Assembly: GCF_002734285.1 (NCBI RefSeq)
Contig: NZ_NSEA01000004.1
Coordinates: 92,080-156,079 of the forward strand
Direction: 5' to 3'
DNA from: Fredinandcohnia onubensis
GTDB taxonomy: Bacteria; Bacillota; Bacilli; Bacillales; Bacillaceae_L
DNA length: 64,000 bases
Made by a program: the position numbers and the translations under genes. Positions 1 to 7,796 of the stretch are shown here, piece by piece. The notes under the pieces were generated by a model that did no database searches, was not told where the DNA came from, and was given only the letters and a program-made list of their open reading frames with translations. The stretch's first letter is position 1. Each line of letters starts with the position of its first letter.

Positions 1-1
1 G

Positions 2-142
2 AAATCAACACTCCGAGCTAATATAGAACCATTAGGGTATCAGCTTTCATCTATAAAAATAAGTAACCCAATAGAGAGGGACAAAGTGATTGGTCAAACT
101 GATTCAACTATTGATCATGAAAGAGTAGATCTGAAAATATGA
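2..142 (+). CDS. C-terminal fragment of a YlqG-like (FliK-related) protein
   Basis: An open frame enters from the left edge and encodes 46 residues before a TGA at 140-142. The tail contains RANIEPLGYQLSSIKI, which loosely resembles the end of FliK/YlqG-type proteins. The gene overlaps the next start codon as ATGA, so the two are translationally coupled. In B. subtilis ylqG lies directly before ylqH and sucC, and that position is the main reason for the call. Too little is present to assign a function from sequence alone. Confidence 0.5.
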   Translation, partial: KSTLRANIEPLGYQLSSIKISNPIERDKVIGQTDSTIDHERVDLKI

Positions 143-429
143 AAAAATTACAAAAGAACAAAACGAAAATGGCTGTTGCTTTGTCATACAACGAAAAAAT
201 AGATTCTGAGCCTAAGGTAATTGCAAAAGGTAGAGGACTAGTCGCTAAAAAAATAATTGATAAGGCCAAGGAACATGAAGTTCCGATACAAGAGGATACA
301 GTTTTAGTAGAGTTATTGGGGGAACTTAGATTAAATGAGGGGATTACTGAAGATTTATATCAAGTCATTGCAGAAATTTTTGCTTTTGTTTACCAAATAG
401 ATAAAAACCTTGAAGAATCTAAAAAATAG
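139..429 (+). CDS. ylqH: YlqH, stand-alone FlhB cytoplasmic-domain homologue (FlhX type)
   Basis: This 96-residue protein resembles only the C-terminal cytoplasmic part of the flagellar export switch FlhB. It has the AVALSYNEK opening, the KGRGLVAKKIIDKAKEHEVPI core and an ending of the AEIFAFVYQIDK type, comparable to AEILAYVYRLKEK at the end of the full FlhB in this window. It has no membrane segments and no NPTH self-cleavage site, so it corresponds to the fragment FlhB releases after cleavage. The start overlaps the upstream stop. Such proteins can partly substitute for the FlhB C-terminus in some bacteria; whether this one does so is inference. Confidence 0.85.
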   Translation: MKKLQKNKTKMAVALSYNEKIDSEPKVIAKGRGLVAKKIIDKAKEHEVPIQEDTVLVELLGELRLNEGITEDLYQVIAEIFAFVYQIDKNLEESKK

Positions 430-490
430 TTTCGTGGTATAGTAAATTAGTCATTATTTGCAGAAAAAATAACAAATTCAATCGAAATGG

Positions 491-519
491 TAGACAAGTA
501 GTTAATTCAGTTATAAAAT
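491..519 (+). promoter_or_regulatory. Candidate distal sigma-A promoter of sucCD
   Basis: TAGACA at 491-496 and TAAAAT at 514-519 are separated by 17 bp, each matching five of six consensus positions. Transcription would start near 526, leaving a leader of about 200 nt before sucC. A Spo0A-box-like TGTCGAG (538-544) lies just downstream of the predicted start. The prediction rests on consensus only. Confidence 0.45.
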
Positions 520-537
520 GAAAGCGCAGTCTAATTT

Positions 538-544
538 TGTCGAG
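538..544 (+). promoter_or_regulatory. Spo0A-box-like heptamer upstream of sucC
   Basis: TGTCGAG within TTTTGTCGAG matches six of seven positions of the 0A box TGTCGAA and has the usual T-rich 5' flank. It sits about 12 bp after the predicted distal start site, where a bound protein would block transcription. A single near-match has low specificity. Confidence 0.3.
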
Positions 545-610
545 TTAACGTCATAAAGATTTGGGAAAAAAACCCTATCTCAGTATGATGTGAATTTCTA
601 TGCAAATATG

Positions 611-625
611 ATTTTTCGGAAAAAT
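611..625 (+). promoter_or_regulatory. CodY-box-like palindrome upstream of sucC
   Basis: ATTTTTCGGAAAAAT is a perfect 7+1+7 palindrome. It differs from the CodY consensus AATTTTCWGAAAATT at three positions (2, 8 and 14). It lies just upstream of the proximal sucC promoter. CodY is encoded in the same window. CodY links carbon and nitrogen status to TCA-cycle genes in Firmicutes, so the site is plausible but unproven. Confidence 0.4.
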
Positions 626-636
626 TATAATTGTCA

Positions 637-665
637 TAGAAAGTTTAAAAAAGAAAATGTATAAT
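637..665 (+). promoter_or_regulatory. Candidate proximal sigma-A promoter of sucCD
   Basis: A perfect TATAAT at 660-665 is preceded at 17 bp by TAGAAA (637-642), which matches four of six -35 positions. Transcription would begin near 672, giving a 50-nt leader that carries the GGAGG of sucC. The CodY-like palindrome lies immediately upstream of the -35. Apart from these sites I see nothing definite between 430 and 722. Confidence 0.45.
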
Positions 666-722
666 AACATTTGGACTGACAAAAAATTCTTTGCTTTTAT
701 ACATAAGAATGGAGGATGGGAA

Positions 723-1883
723 ATGAATATCCATGAGTATCAAGGAAAAGAGATCCTCAGAAAATATGGGGTAGCTGTTCCAAATGGTAAGGTTGCTTTC
801 ACGGTTGATGAGGCTGTTGAAGCTGCAAAAGAACTTGGTTCCCAAGTTTGTGTTGTTAAAGCACAAATTCACGCAGGGGGTCGTGGTAAAGCGGGTGGAG
901 TTAAAGTAGCGAAAAACCTAGATGAGGTTCGTACATATGCTAATGAAATCCTAGGTAAAACGCTTGTAACTCACCAAACAGGACCAGAAGGTAAAGAAGT
1001 AAAGCGTCTTCTTATTGAAGAAGGCTGCGATATTAAAAAAGAGTACTACATTGGACTAGTACTTGATCGTGCTACTTCTCGCGTTGTTTTAATGGCATCT
1101 GAAGAAGGTGGAACAGAAATCGAAGAGGTTGCTGAAAAAACACCTGAAAAGATTTTCAAAGAAGTAATCGACCCTGTAGTTGGATTATTACCATTCCAAG
1201 CTCGTCGAATTGCTTTCAACATTAATATTCCAAAAGAATTAGTGAATCAAGCTGTTAAATTTATGACTGCTTTATACACTGCATTCGTTGAAAAAGATTG
1301 CTCAATTGCTGAAATTAACCCATTAGTTGTAACAGGCGATGGTAAAGTAATGGCACTTGATGCTAAATTAAACTTTGATTCTAACGCATTATACCGTCAA
1401 AAAGACGTTCTTGAGTACCGTGATTTAGACGAAGAAGATGTAAAAGAAATTGAAGCATCTAAATATGATTTAAGCTATATTTCACTAGACGGAAACATCG
1501 GATGTATGGTAAACGGTGCAGGTCTGGCTATGTCTACAATGGACATTATTAAGCACTACGGTGGCGATCCCGCGAACTTCCTTGATGTTGGGGGCGGCGC
1601 AACTGCTGAGAAAGTTACTGAAGCATTCAAAATCATTTTATCTGATGAAAACGTTAAAGGTATTTTCGTAAATATCTTTGGTGGAATTATGAAGTGTGAT
1701 GTAATCGCAGAAGGTGTTGTAACCGCAACGAAAGAAGTAGGCTTGGAAATTCCTCTAGTAGTACGTCTTGAAGGAACAAACGTAGATTTAGGTAAAAAGA
1801 TTTTACAAGAATCTGGTCTGAACATTACTGCTGCAGAATCAATGGCAGACGGTGCACAAAAAATCGTATCACTAGTAGGATAG
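723..1883 (+). CDS. sucC: Succinyl-CoA synthetase (ADP-forming) beta subunit
   Basis: SucC carries the ATP-grasp fold of succinyl-CoA synthetase, which in the TCA cycle makes ATP from succinyl-CoA in a complex with SucD. The 386-residue product has the usual length. It opens [17 protein letters not shown] and contains the glycine-rich [10 protein letters not shown] stretch (about residues 45-54) and DVGGGAT in the C-terminal ligase domain. ATG 723 was chosen because GGAGG lies 8-10 nt upstream and the family begins exactly here; an in-frame ATG at 657 would add 22 unrelated residues. sucD follows after 17 nt, so the pair is one operon. Confidence 0.97.
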   Translation: MNIHEYQGKEILRKYGVAVPNGKVAFTVDEAVEAAKELGSQVCVVKAQIHAGGRGKAGGVKVAKNLDEVRTYANEILGKTLVTHQTGPEGKEVKRLLIEEGCDIKKEYYIGLVLDRATSRVVLMASEEGGTEIEEVAEKTPEKIFKEVIDPVVGLLPFQARRIAFNINIPKELVNQAVKFMTALYTAFVEKDCSIAEINPLVVTGDGKVMALDAKLNFDSNALYRQKDVLEYRDLDEEDVKEIEASKYDLSYISLDGNIGCMVNGAGLAMSTMDIIKHYGGDPANFLDVGGGATAEKVTEAFKIILSDENVKGIFVNIFGGIMKCDVIAEGVVTATKEVGLEIPLVVRLEGTNVDLGKKILQESGLNITAAESMADGAQKIVSLVG

Positions 1884-1900
1884 AAAGGCAGGGGACAAAC

Positions 1901-2803
1901 ATGGGTGTTTTTGTTAATAAAGATACAAAAGTAATTGTTCAAGGGATAACAGGTGCTACTGCATTATTCCATACAAAACAAATGCTTGAATACGGTACTA
2001 AAATTGTTGGTGGTACTTCACCTGGTAAAGGTGGAACTGAAGTAGAAGGTGTTCCTGTATTTAATACTGTAAAAGAAGCAGTAGAACAAACAGGTGCAAC
2101 AGCATCGGTAATTTATGTTCCTGCTCCATTTGCAGCAGACGCAATTATCGAAGCAGTTGATGCAGAATTAGACTTAGCAATCTGTATTACTGAGCATATT
2201 CCAGTTTTAGACATGGTAAAAGTGAAACGCTATATGGAAGGTAAGAAGACTCGTTTAGTAGGTCCTAACTGTCCTGGTGTAATCACTGCTGATGAATGTA
2301 AAATCGGAATCATGCCTGGATATATTCATAAAAAAGGACATGTAGGTGTTGTATCACGTTCTGGTACATTAACTTATGAGGCTGTACATCAATTAACACA
2401 AGCTGGAATTGGTCAAACAACTGCAGTTGGTATTGGTGGAGACCCTGTAAACGGAACGAACTTCATCGATGTGTTAAAAGCATTTAACGAAGATGAAGAA
2501 ACATATGCGGTTATCATGATTGGTGAAATCGGTGGAACAGCTGAAGAAGAAGCTGCTGAATGGGTTAAAGCAAACATGACTAAGCCAGTTGTTGGATTTA
2601 TCGGTGGACAAACTGCACCTCCAGGAAAGCGTATGGGCCATGCTGGTGCAATTATTTCTGGTGGTAAGGGTACTGCTGCTGAAAAGATCAAAACAATGAA
2701 TGAATGTGGAATTAAGGTCGCTGAAACACCATCAGTAATGGGTGAAACGTTAATTTCTGTTCTTAAAGAAAAAGGTTTATACGAAAAGTGTAAAACTCAC
2801 TAA
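1901..2803 (+). CDS. sucD: Succinyl-CoA synthetase alpha subunit
   Basis: SucD is the CoA-binding and phospho-histidine subunit that pairs with SucC. At 300 residues it has the family length. The N-terminal Rossmann CoA-binding domain contains [17 protein letters not shown]. The active-site histidine lies in [16 protein letters not shown] near residue 248, which is transiently phosphorylated during catalysis. Start ATG 1901 follows the GCAGGGG ribosome binding site by 7-8 nt. A strong terminator follows, ending the sucCD transcript before dprA. Confidence 0.97.
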   Translation: MGVFVNKDTKVIVQGITGATALFHTKQMLEYGTKIVGGTSPGKGGTEVEGVPVFNTVKEAVEQTGATASVIYVPAPFAADAIIEAVDAELDLAICITEHIPVLDMVKVKRYMEGKKTRLVGPNCPGVITADECKIGIMPGYIHKKGHVGVVSRSGTLTYEAVHQLTQAGIGQTTAVGIGGDPVNGTNFIDVLKAFNEDEETYAVIMIGEIGGTAEEEAAEWVKANMTKPVVGFIGGQTAPPGKRMGHAGAIISGGKGTAAEKIKTMNECGIKVAETPSVMGETLISVLKEKGLYEKCKTH

Positions 2804-2811
2804 TAAAAACA

Positions 2812-2849
2812 CGAAAGAGGCAGTTCTTGTCTAAGAACTGTCTTTTTCT
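2812..2849 (+). terminator. Rho-independent terminator of sucCD
   Basis: CAGTTCTT and AAGAACTG form a perfect inner stem around a GTCT loop. The stem is extended by A-rich and U-rich flanks, and the run TCTTTTTC follows. It begins shortly after the sucD stop codon. Confidence 0.9.
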
Positions 2850-2870
2850 GATGAAAAAAAGGAGAAATAT

Positions 2871-3752
2871 ATGGACAAATTTCGAGAAAACCTAATACAT
2901 CTTCACCACTGCCGAGGAATAGGTTGGAAGTCAATTTTTAAAATTCTACAGCATGATTCGACCCTCTCCCAAATTTATAAATACCCCCCATCCTTTTATG
3001 AAAAAATCCTTCCTTTGTCTAAAAATCAACTAACTATTTTTCTAAAAGATTTGCATTCTTTATCAATCCAAAGTATGCTAAAACAATATAACGATAATAA
3101 CGTGGGGATTATTACCATATTTGATCAAGAGTATCCTAGACTATTGAAACAGATTTATGATCCACCATGGGTCATTTATACGCTTGGGGACAAATCTTTA
3201 TTAAATAGTAAGAAATTATTAAGTGTTGTTGGTTCACGTACACCATCATCAACAAGTTTACAAAGTATGACAAAGGTCTTAGAACCTTTGATTAAGCAAA
3301 ATTGGGTATTGGTTAGTGGTTTAGCGCGTGGTATTGATACAATGGGACACCAATTAGCAATCCGAAATAATGGAAAAACAATTGCAGTCATCGCTGGCGG
3401 TCTTCATCATATTTATCCTCACGAGAACAAAGAGTTAGCAACTACCATCACTCAGAATCATATACTTATTTCTGAATATCCCCCTTCCACAAAGCCCGAA
3501 AAATGGCAGTTTCCGATGCGAAATCGAATTATTAGTGGTTTAACTCAAGGAACTCTAGTTGTTGAAGCAAAAGAAAGAAGCGGTTCTTTAATTACCGCTG
3601 ATCAAGCTCTAAACCAAGGCAGAGAGGTCTTTGCGATACCAGGTTCGATATTAGAACCTACATGTGTAGGAACAAATAAGTTAATCCAATCTGGAGCAAA
3701 ATTGGTCCTTACAAGCGAGGATATTTTATCAGAAATTCGTACTTTTGAATGA
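2871..3752 (+). CDS. dprA: DNA-processing protein DprA (Smf)
   Basis: DprA protects incoming single-stranded DNA during natural transformation and loads RecA on it. The 293-residue protein has the Rossmann-like DprA core: VGSRTPSS, SGLARGIDTMGHQLA, IAVIAGGLHHIYP, and a C-terminal block from PMRNRIISGL to ERSGSLITADQAL that ends in IPGSI. The N-terminal 60-70 residues match the helical region seen in Bacillus Smf. AGGAG lies 7 nt before ATG 2871. It follows the sucCD terminator and, as in B. subtilis, precedes topA. Its presence suggests competence potential but does not prove it. Confidence 0.95.
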   Translation: MDKFRENLIHLHHCRGIGWKSIFKILQHDSTLSQIYKYPPSFYEKILPLSKNQLTIFLKDLHSLSIQSMLKQYNDNNVGIITIFDQEYPRLLKQIYDPPWVIYTLGDKSLLNSKKLLSVVGSRTPSSTSLQSMTKVLEPLIKQNWVLVSGLARGIDTMGHQLAIRNNGKTIAVIAGGLHHIYPHENKELATTITQNHILISEYPPSTKPEKWQFPMRNRIISGLTQGTLVVEAKERSGSLITADQALNQGREVFAIPGSILEPTCVGTNKLIQSGAKLVLTSEDILSEIRTFE

Positions 3753-3791
3753 AAATAACTAGTTAAAATGTATAAAAATAAATTTAACAGT

Positions 3792-3820
3792 TTGACAAAC
3801 GGTACATGAATATTTAATAA
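3792..3820 (+). promoter_or_regulatory. Candidate promoter of topA
   Basis: A perfect TTGACA (3792-3797) is followed at 17 bp by TAATAA (3815-3820), a poor -10. The start would fall near 3827, placing the palindrome at 3834-3869 at the very 5' end of a leader of about 200 nt. The -35 is convincing and the -10 is not. Confidence 0.4.
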
Positions 3821-3833
3821 TATGGAGGATTTA

Positions 3834-3960
3834 ACTTATTCAGTGGGGTTTAAACCCCACTGAATAAGTCAAAGCTTCCGGCGGATGCCACAGATTTTTA
3901 GAGGTAGTTTTTCGAGCAAGCTCGAAAAAATCTGGGCGCAAATACGCCAAGGCGCATTTG
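3834..3960. repeat. Intergenic palindromic multi-hairpin element ahead of topA
   Basis: Three inverted repeats lie in tandem. First, 3834-3869 is a perfect, loopless 36-bp palindrome centred on GGGGTTTAAACCCC. Second, CAGATTTTT (3891-3899) pairs with AAAAATCTG (3926-3934) and encloses the hairpin TTTTTCGAGC / GCTCGAAAAA (3908-3929). Third, CAAATACGCC (3939-3948) pairs with GGCGCATTTG (3951-3960) with one mismatch. The base composition is richer in GC than the flanks and no open frame is present. It looks like a dispersed palindromic repeat unit, but only one copy occurs in this window. None of the stems has a proper U-tract on the + strand. Confidence 0.7.
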
Positions 3961-4029
3961 ATTACGGTAACTTAGGTAAAATTTATTATAAATGGAAAAT
4001 TAATTTAACCTCTAAGGAGGAAGCGATAC

Positions 4030-6162
4030 ATGTCGGACTATTTAGTCATAGTTGAATCACCAGCAAAAGCAAAAACAATTGAGAGATATTTGGGGAAAAA
4101 ATACAAGGTAAAGGCTTCAATGGGCCATGTACGAGATCTCCCAAGAAGTCAAATGGGTGTAGATGCAAAAAACGATTTCGAAGTAAAATATATTACTATT
4201 CGTGGAAAAGGCCCTGTATTAAAGGAATTAAAGACAGCCGCTAAGAAGGCAAAGAAAGTCTATCTAGCAGCCGACCCCGACCGCGAAGGAGAAGCAATCG
4301 CTTGGCATTTGGCTCACTCGTTAGATCTTGATATAACCTCTGATTGTCGAGTTGTATTTAACGAAATTACAAAGGATGCCATTAAAGAGTCCTTTAAACA
4401 TCCACGTCCAATAAATCAGGCACTAGTAGATGCACAACAAGCAAGACGTGTTCTTGACAGATTAGTAGGCTATAATATTAGCCCTTTGCTTTGGAAGAAA
4501 GTAAAGAAGGGTTTAAGTGCGGGACGAGTTCAATCAGTAGCAGTTAGATTGATTATTGATAGAGAAAAAGAGATTCAAGATTTTGAACCGGAAGAATATT
4601 GGTCAATCAAAGCGAACTTTTTGAAAGAAAATGAAAATGTACAATTTGAAGGGCAATTTTACGGTGTAAATGGAAAAAAACTAGAGTTAACAAATGTGGC
4701 TGAGGTAGAAGATATCCTTTCTCAAATTGAAGCTGAATTCTCTGGGAGTGATGAAGAGTTAACAGCGGTGATTTCTAAGAAAGCGAAATCATTTACCATT
4801 ACTTCTGTCACAAAAAAAGAGCGAAAAAGAAATCCAGCACCACCATTTATCACTTCTTCCCTACAACAGGAAGCAGCACGTAAATTAAATTTCCGTGCAA
4901 AGAAAACAATGATGCTCGCACAACAATTATATGAAGGAATTGACCTAGGCAAGGAAGGAACAGTTGGTCTAATCACATACATGCGTACAGATTCAACTCG
5001 AATTTCAGATACAGCCGTTGCCGAAAGCTCCCAATATATTGAACAGACATTTGGAAAACAATTTTTAACAGATACGAAAAGAAAAGAGAAAAAAGGTGCG
5101 AATACACAGGATGCTCACGAAGGGATTCGCCCGACATCAGTATTCAGAGAACCAAATAGTGTGAAGCAATATTTAAGTCGAGATCAATTAAGATTGTATA
5201 AATTGATTTGGGAGCGATTTGTTGCAAGTCAAATGGCATCAGCAATCATGGATACGATGAGTGTTGACCTAAATTATGGAGACGTTGTGTTCAGAGCCAC
5301 TGGTTCAAAAGTAAAATTCCCTGGATTTATGAAGGTTTATGTTGAGGGTAATGATGACAATGTTGAAGAAAAAGAGAATATGCTACCTGATTTAAAAGAG
5401 GGTGACCGTGTATTTGCTACAGATATTGATCCGAAGCAACACTTTACACAGCCACCTCCTAGATATACGGAAGCTCGACTTGTTAAAACCATGGAGGAAC
5501 TTGGTATAGGAAGACCGTCCACTTATGCACCAACTCTTGATACGATCCAGAAAAGAGGATATGTGTCATTAGATAATAAGCGGTTTGTGCCTACAGAATT
5601 AGGGGAAATCGTAGATGAGTTAATGCTCGAATTCTTCCCGAGAATTTTAGATGTAGAATTTACTGCAAAAATGGAGCATGACCTTGATGAAATTGAAGAA
5701 GGAAAAACACAATGGATCAAAATTATCGATGAATTTTATCAAGACTTTGAGAAAAGATTAGAAGTTGCAGAATCAGAAATGAAGGAAGTTGAGATTAAGG
5801 ATGAACCTGCAGGGGTGGATTGTGAAAACTGTGGTCATCCTATGGTTTACAAAATGGGCCGCTATGGCAAATTCATGGCTTGTTCAAATTTTCCTGATTG
5901 TCGCAATACAAAACCGATTGTAAAAGAAATCGGGGTTCCTTGTCCGAAATGTGAAAAAGGAAATATTGTTGAGAGAAAAAGCAAGAAGAAAAGAATCTTT
6001 TATGGTTGCGATCAATACCCAGAATGTGATTTTCTATCTTGGGATAAACCACTTGCTCGGAAATGTCCAAAGTGTGAAAGCCTGTTAGTTGAGAAAAAGC
6101 TCAAAAAAGGAATACAGGTACAATGTGCCCAGTGTGATTATAAAGAAGAAACTCAGAAGTAA
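4030..6162 (+). CDS. topA: DNA topoisomerase I
   Basis: TopA relaxes negative supercoils by transient cleavage of one DNA strand. The 710-residue protein opens with a TOPRIM domain ([18 protein letters not shown], then [15 protein letters not shown]). It has the active-site tyrosine in [12 protein letters not shown] (about Tyr317) and an H-E-GIRPTS motif. Three C-terminal four-cysteine zinc motifs occupy about residues 595-705: [29 protein letters not shown] and CPKCESL..CAQC. The size is slightly above that of B. subtilis (691). AAGGAGG lies 10 nt before the ATG. A terminator follows directly. Confidence 0.97.
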   Translation: MSDYLVIVESPAKAKTIERYLGKKYKVKASMGHVRDLPRSQMGVDAKNDFEVKYITIRGKGPVLKELKTAAKKAKKVYLAADPDREGEAIAWHLAHSLDLDITSDCRVVFNEITKDAIKESFKHPRPINQALVDAQQARRVLDRLVGYNISPLLWKKVKKGLSAGRVQSVAVRLIIDREKEIQDFEPEEYWSIKANFLKENENVQFEGQFYGVNGKKLELTNVAEVEDILSQIEAEFSGSDEELTAVISKKAKSFTITSVTKKERKRNPAPPFITSSLQQEAARKLNFRAKKTMMLAQQLYEGIDLGKEGTVGLITYMRTDSTRISDTAVAESSQYIEQTFGKQFLTDTKRKEKKGANTQDAHEGIRPTSVFREPNSVKQYLSRDQLRLYKLIWERFVASQMASAIMDTMSVDLNYGDVVFRATGSKVKFPGFMKVYVEGNDDNVEEKENMLPDLKEGDRVFATDIDPKQHFTQPPPRYTEARLVKTMEELGIGRPSTYAPTLDTIQKRGYVSLDNKRFVPTELGEIVDELMLEFFPRILDVEFTAKMEHDLDEIEEGKTQWIKIIDEFYQDFEKRLEVAESEMKEVEIKDEPAGVDCENCGHPMVYKMGRYGKFMACSNFPDCRNTKPIVKEIGVPCPKCEKGNIVERKSKKKRIFYGCDQYPECDFLSWDKPLARKCPKCESLLVEKKLKKGIQVQCAQCDYKEETQK

Positions 6163-6168
6163 CATGTG

Positions 6169-6205
6169 GTGGTGAGCAAATAACAGCTCACCACTTTCCA
6201 TTTTT
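6169..6205 (+). terminator. Terminator of topA
   Basis: GTGGTGAGC (6169-6177) pairs perfectly with GCTCACCAC (6186-6194) around an 8-nt loop and is followed by TTTCCATTTTTC. It separates topA from xerC, a junction that in B. subtilis is occupied by trmFO. Confidence 0.75.
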
Positions 6206-6266
6206 CATCTAAAAAAGCGGATTTCTTACGCAATTCAGAATTTTGTAAAAAAATCAGAGTTTTTAT

Positions 6267-6308
6267 TTGCAAGGGCTACTAAATTGTGATAATATTTAGT
6301 AGCCCTTG
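6267..6308 (+). promoter_or_regulatory. Promoter of xerC-hslVU-codY embedded in a large dyad
   Basis: TTGCAA (6267-6272) and GATAAT (6288-6293), with an upstream TG (extended -10), form a candidate promoter with a 15-bp spacer. CAAGGGCTACTAAAT (6270-6284) and its exact complement ATTTAGTAGCCCTTG (6294-6308) form 15-bp arms around TGTGATAAT, so the -10 lies in the loop of a perfect dyad. No U-tract follows, which argues against a terminator and for an operator or an mRNA 5' hairpin. Confidence 0.5.
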
Positions 6309-6321
6309 TGAGGTGAAAATA

Positions 6322-7224
6322 TTGGAAGATGTGAACAAATCGTTACAGTTATTCAAAGAATATTTACAAATCGAGAAAAATTATTCAGAATATACTATTG
6401 TGCATTATGAACAATCAATCGAACATTTTTTCTTATTTATGAAACGAGAAACGATCTCAAATCTTACTGACGTAACATATTCCGATGTGCGTTTGTATCT
6501 AACTGAGCTTTATAAGAAACAATATGCAAGACGTACTGTTGCAAAAAAAATATCAACATTGCGCAGTTTTTTTAATTTCCTCTTAAGGGAAAAGGTTATT
6601 TCTCAAAATCCTTTTATTCTGGTGTCATTACCGAAAAGGGAACAAAGACTTCCCCATTTTTTATATGAAGAAGAATTGGAAAAGCTATTCAGAGTATCGG
6701 ATGTTTCAACTAGCTTAGGGCAACGGGATCAAGCGTTACTTGAATTACTATATGCGACTGGAATCCGTGTGAGTGAATGCTGTAAGCTAACACTCCAGGA
6801 CTTGGACTTTTCAACAGGAACTGTGTTTGTTCACGGAAAGGGAAATAAACAGCGATATGTACCTTTTGGAAGCTACGCTGAACAAACGCTAACCAACTAT
6901 ATTTCCATAGGTCGCAAGGAATTACTTGAAAAAGCTTCAGTACATACAAACCATTTATTTCTTAATTTCCGGGGTGGACCTCTAACAACAAGAGGAGTCA
7001 GGTTAATCTTAAATAATATGATAAAGAAGACATCCTCTACAATTCATATTAGTCCACACGTATTAAGACATACTTTTGCTACACATCTTTTAAACGAGGG
7101 CGCTGATATGAGGTCTGTACAAGAACTGCTGGGCCATGAAAGTTTGTCATCAACACAAGTGTATACACATGTTACAAAGGATCATTTGCGAAATATCTAT
7201 AAGTCCTCACATCCACGTGCATAA
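6322..7224 (+). CDS. xerC: Tyrosine recombinase XerC (CodV)
   Basis: XerC acts with XerD at dif sites to resolve chromosome dimers. With the TTG start at 6322 the product has 300 residues, close to B. subtilis CodV (304), and AGGTGA lies 7 nt upstream. An in-frame ATT 12 codons earlier would extend into the promoter and is unlikely. The N-terminal SAM-like domain is followed by the catalytic domain with R149 (ATGIRVSE), K173 (HGKGNKQ), H246 and R249 (HVLRHTFATHLL), H272 (LLGHESLSST) and nucleophile Y281 (QVYTH). It heads the xerC-hslV-hslU-codY operon, with hslV 16 nt downstream. Confidence 0.96.
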   Translation: MEDVNKSLQLFKEYLQIEKNYSEYTIVHYEQSIEHFFLFMKRETISNLTDVTYSDVRLYLTELYKKQYARRTVAKKISTLRSFFNFLLREKVISQNPFILVSLPKREQRLPHFLYEEELEKLFRVSDVSTSLGQRDQALLELLYATGIRVSECCKLTLQDLDFSTGTVFVHGKGNKQRYVPFGSYAEQTLTNYISIGRKELLEKASVHTNHLFLNFRGGPLTTRGVRLILNNMIKKTSSTIHISPHVLRHTFATHLLNEGADMRSVQELLGHESLSSTQVYTHVTKDHLRNIYKSSHPRA

Positions 7225-7240
7225 GGAGGTTGTTTGAGAA

Positions 7241-7783
7241 ATGTCTAATTTTCATGCAACAACAATATTCGCTGTAAAACATAAAGGAAAATCAGCAATG
7301 GCAGGTGATGGTCAAGTTACCTTTGGAAATGCCGTTGTTATGAAACATACAGCAAGAAAGGTACGAAAACTATTTCAAGGAAGGGTTATTGCCGGGTTTG
7401 CAGGATCGGTCGCAGATGCGTTTACCCTATTTGAAATGTTTGAAGGACGCCTAGAAGAGTTTAATGGAAATTTGCAAAGGGCCGCGGTTGAACTTGCAAA
7501 AGAATGGAGAAGTGACAAAGTTCTCCGTAAATTAGAGGCAATGCTAATTGTGATGGATGAGAAGGACTTGCTTCTGATTTCTGGAACAGGAGAAGTAATT
7601 GAGCCAGATGATGGGATTTTGGCAATTGGCTCTGGTGGGAATTACGCGCTTTCTGCAGGACGTGCATTGAAAAAATATTCAGGCGATCATTTAACTGCAA
7701 GAGAAATTGCAAAAGCTTCATTAGAAATCGCGAGTGAAATTTGTGTGTATACAAATGAAAATATTATAGTTGAAGAACTATAA
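7241..7783 (+). CDS. hslV: HslV (ClpQ/CodW) peptidase subunit of the HslUV protease
   Basis: HslV forms the double-ring peptidase chamber of the two-component HslUV protease. The 180-residue protein begins [16 protein letters not shown]. After removal of Met the N-terminal residue is Ser, followed downstream by HATT. This is the N-terminal serine arrangement described for B. subtilis CodW rather than the Thr of proteobacterial HslV. The proteasome-beta fold motifs [23 protein letters not shown] and [14 protein letters not shown] are intact. AAGGAGG precedes the ATG. hslU follows after 13 nt. Confidence 0.96.
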   Translation: MSNFHATTIFAVKHKGKSAMAGDGQVTFGNAVVMKHTARKVRKLFQGRVIAGFAGSVADAFTLFEMFEGRLEEFNGNLQRAAVELAKEWRSDKVLRKLEAMLIVMDEKDLLLISGTGEVIEPDDGILAIGSGGNYALSAGRALKKYSGDHLTAREIAKASLEIASEICVYTNENIIVEEL

Positions 7784-7796
7784 GGAGGGGACTACT

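Noticed and set aside
657..722. N-terminal extension of sucC from an ATG at 657
   Set aside because: The ATG overlaps the predicted -10 region, has no ribosome binding site, and adds 22 residues foreign to the SucC family; ATG 723 has GGAGG and the family start.
1556..1942. Antisense frame of 128 codons opposite the sucC end
   Set aside because: It lies entirely over sucC/sucD coding sequence, lacks a ribosome binding site and family resemblance, and is a codon-bias shadow. The same holds for the frames opposite fliG, infB and pnp.
7770..7796. hslU start at an upstream ATG
   Set aside because: It would overlap hslV and precede the AAGGAGGGG site; TTG 7797 matches the family N-terminus and spacing.
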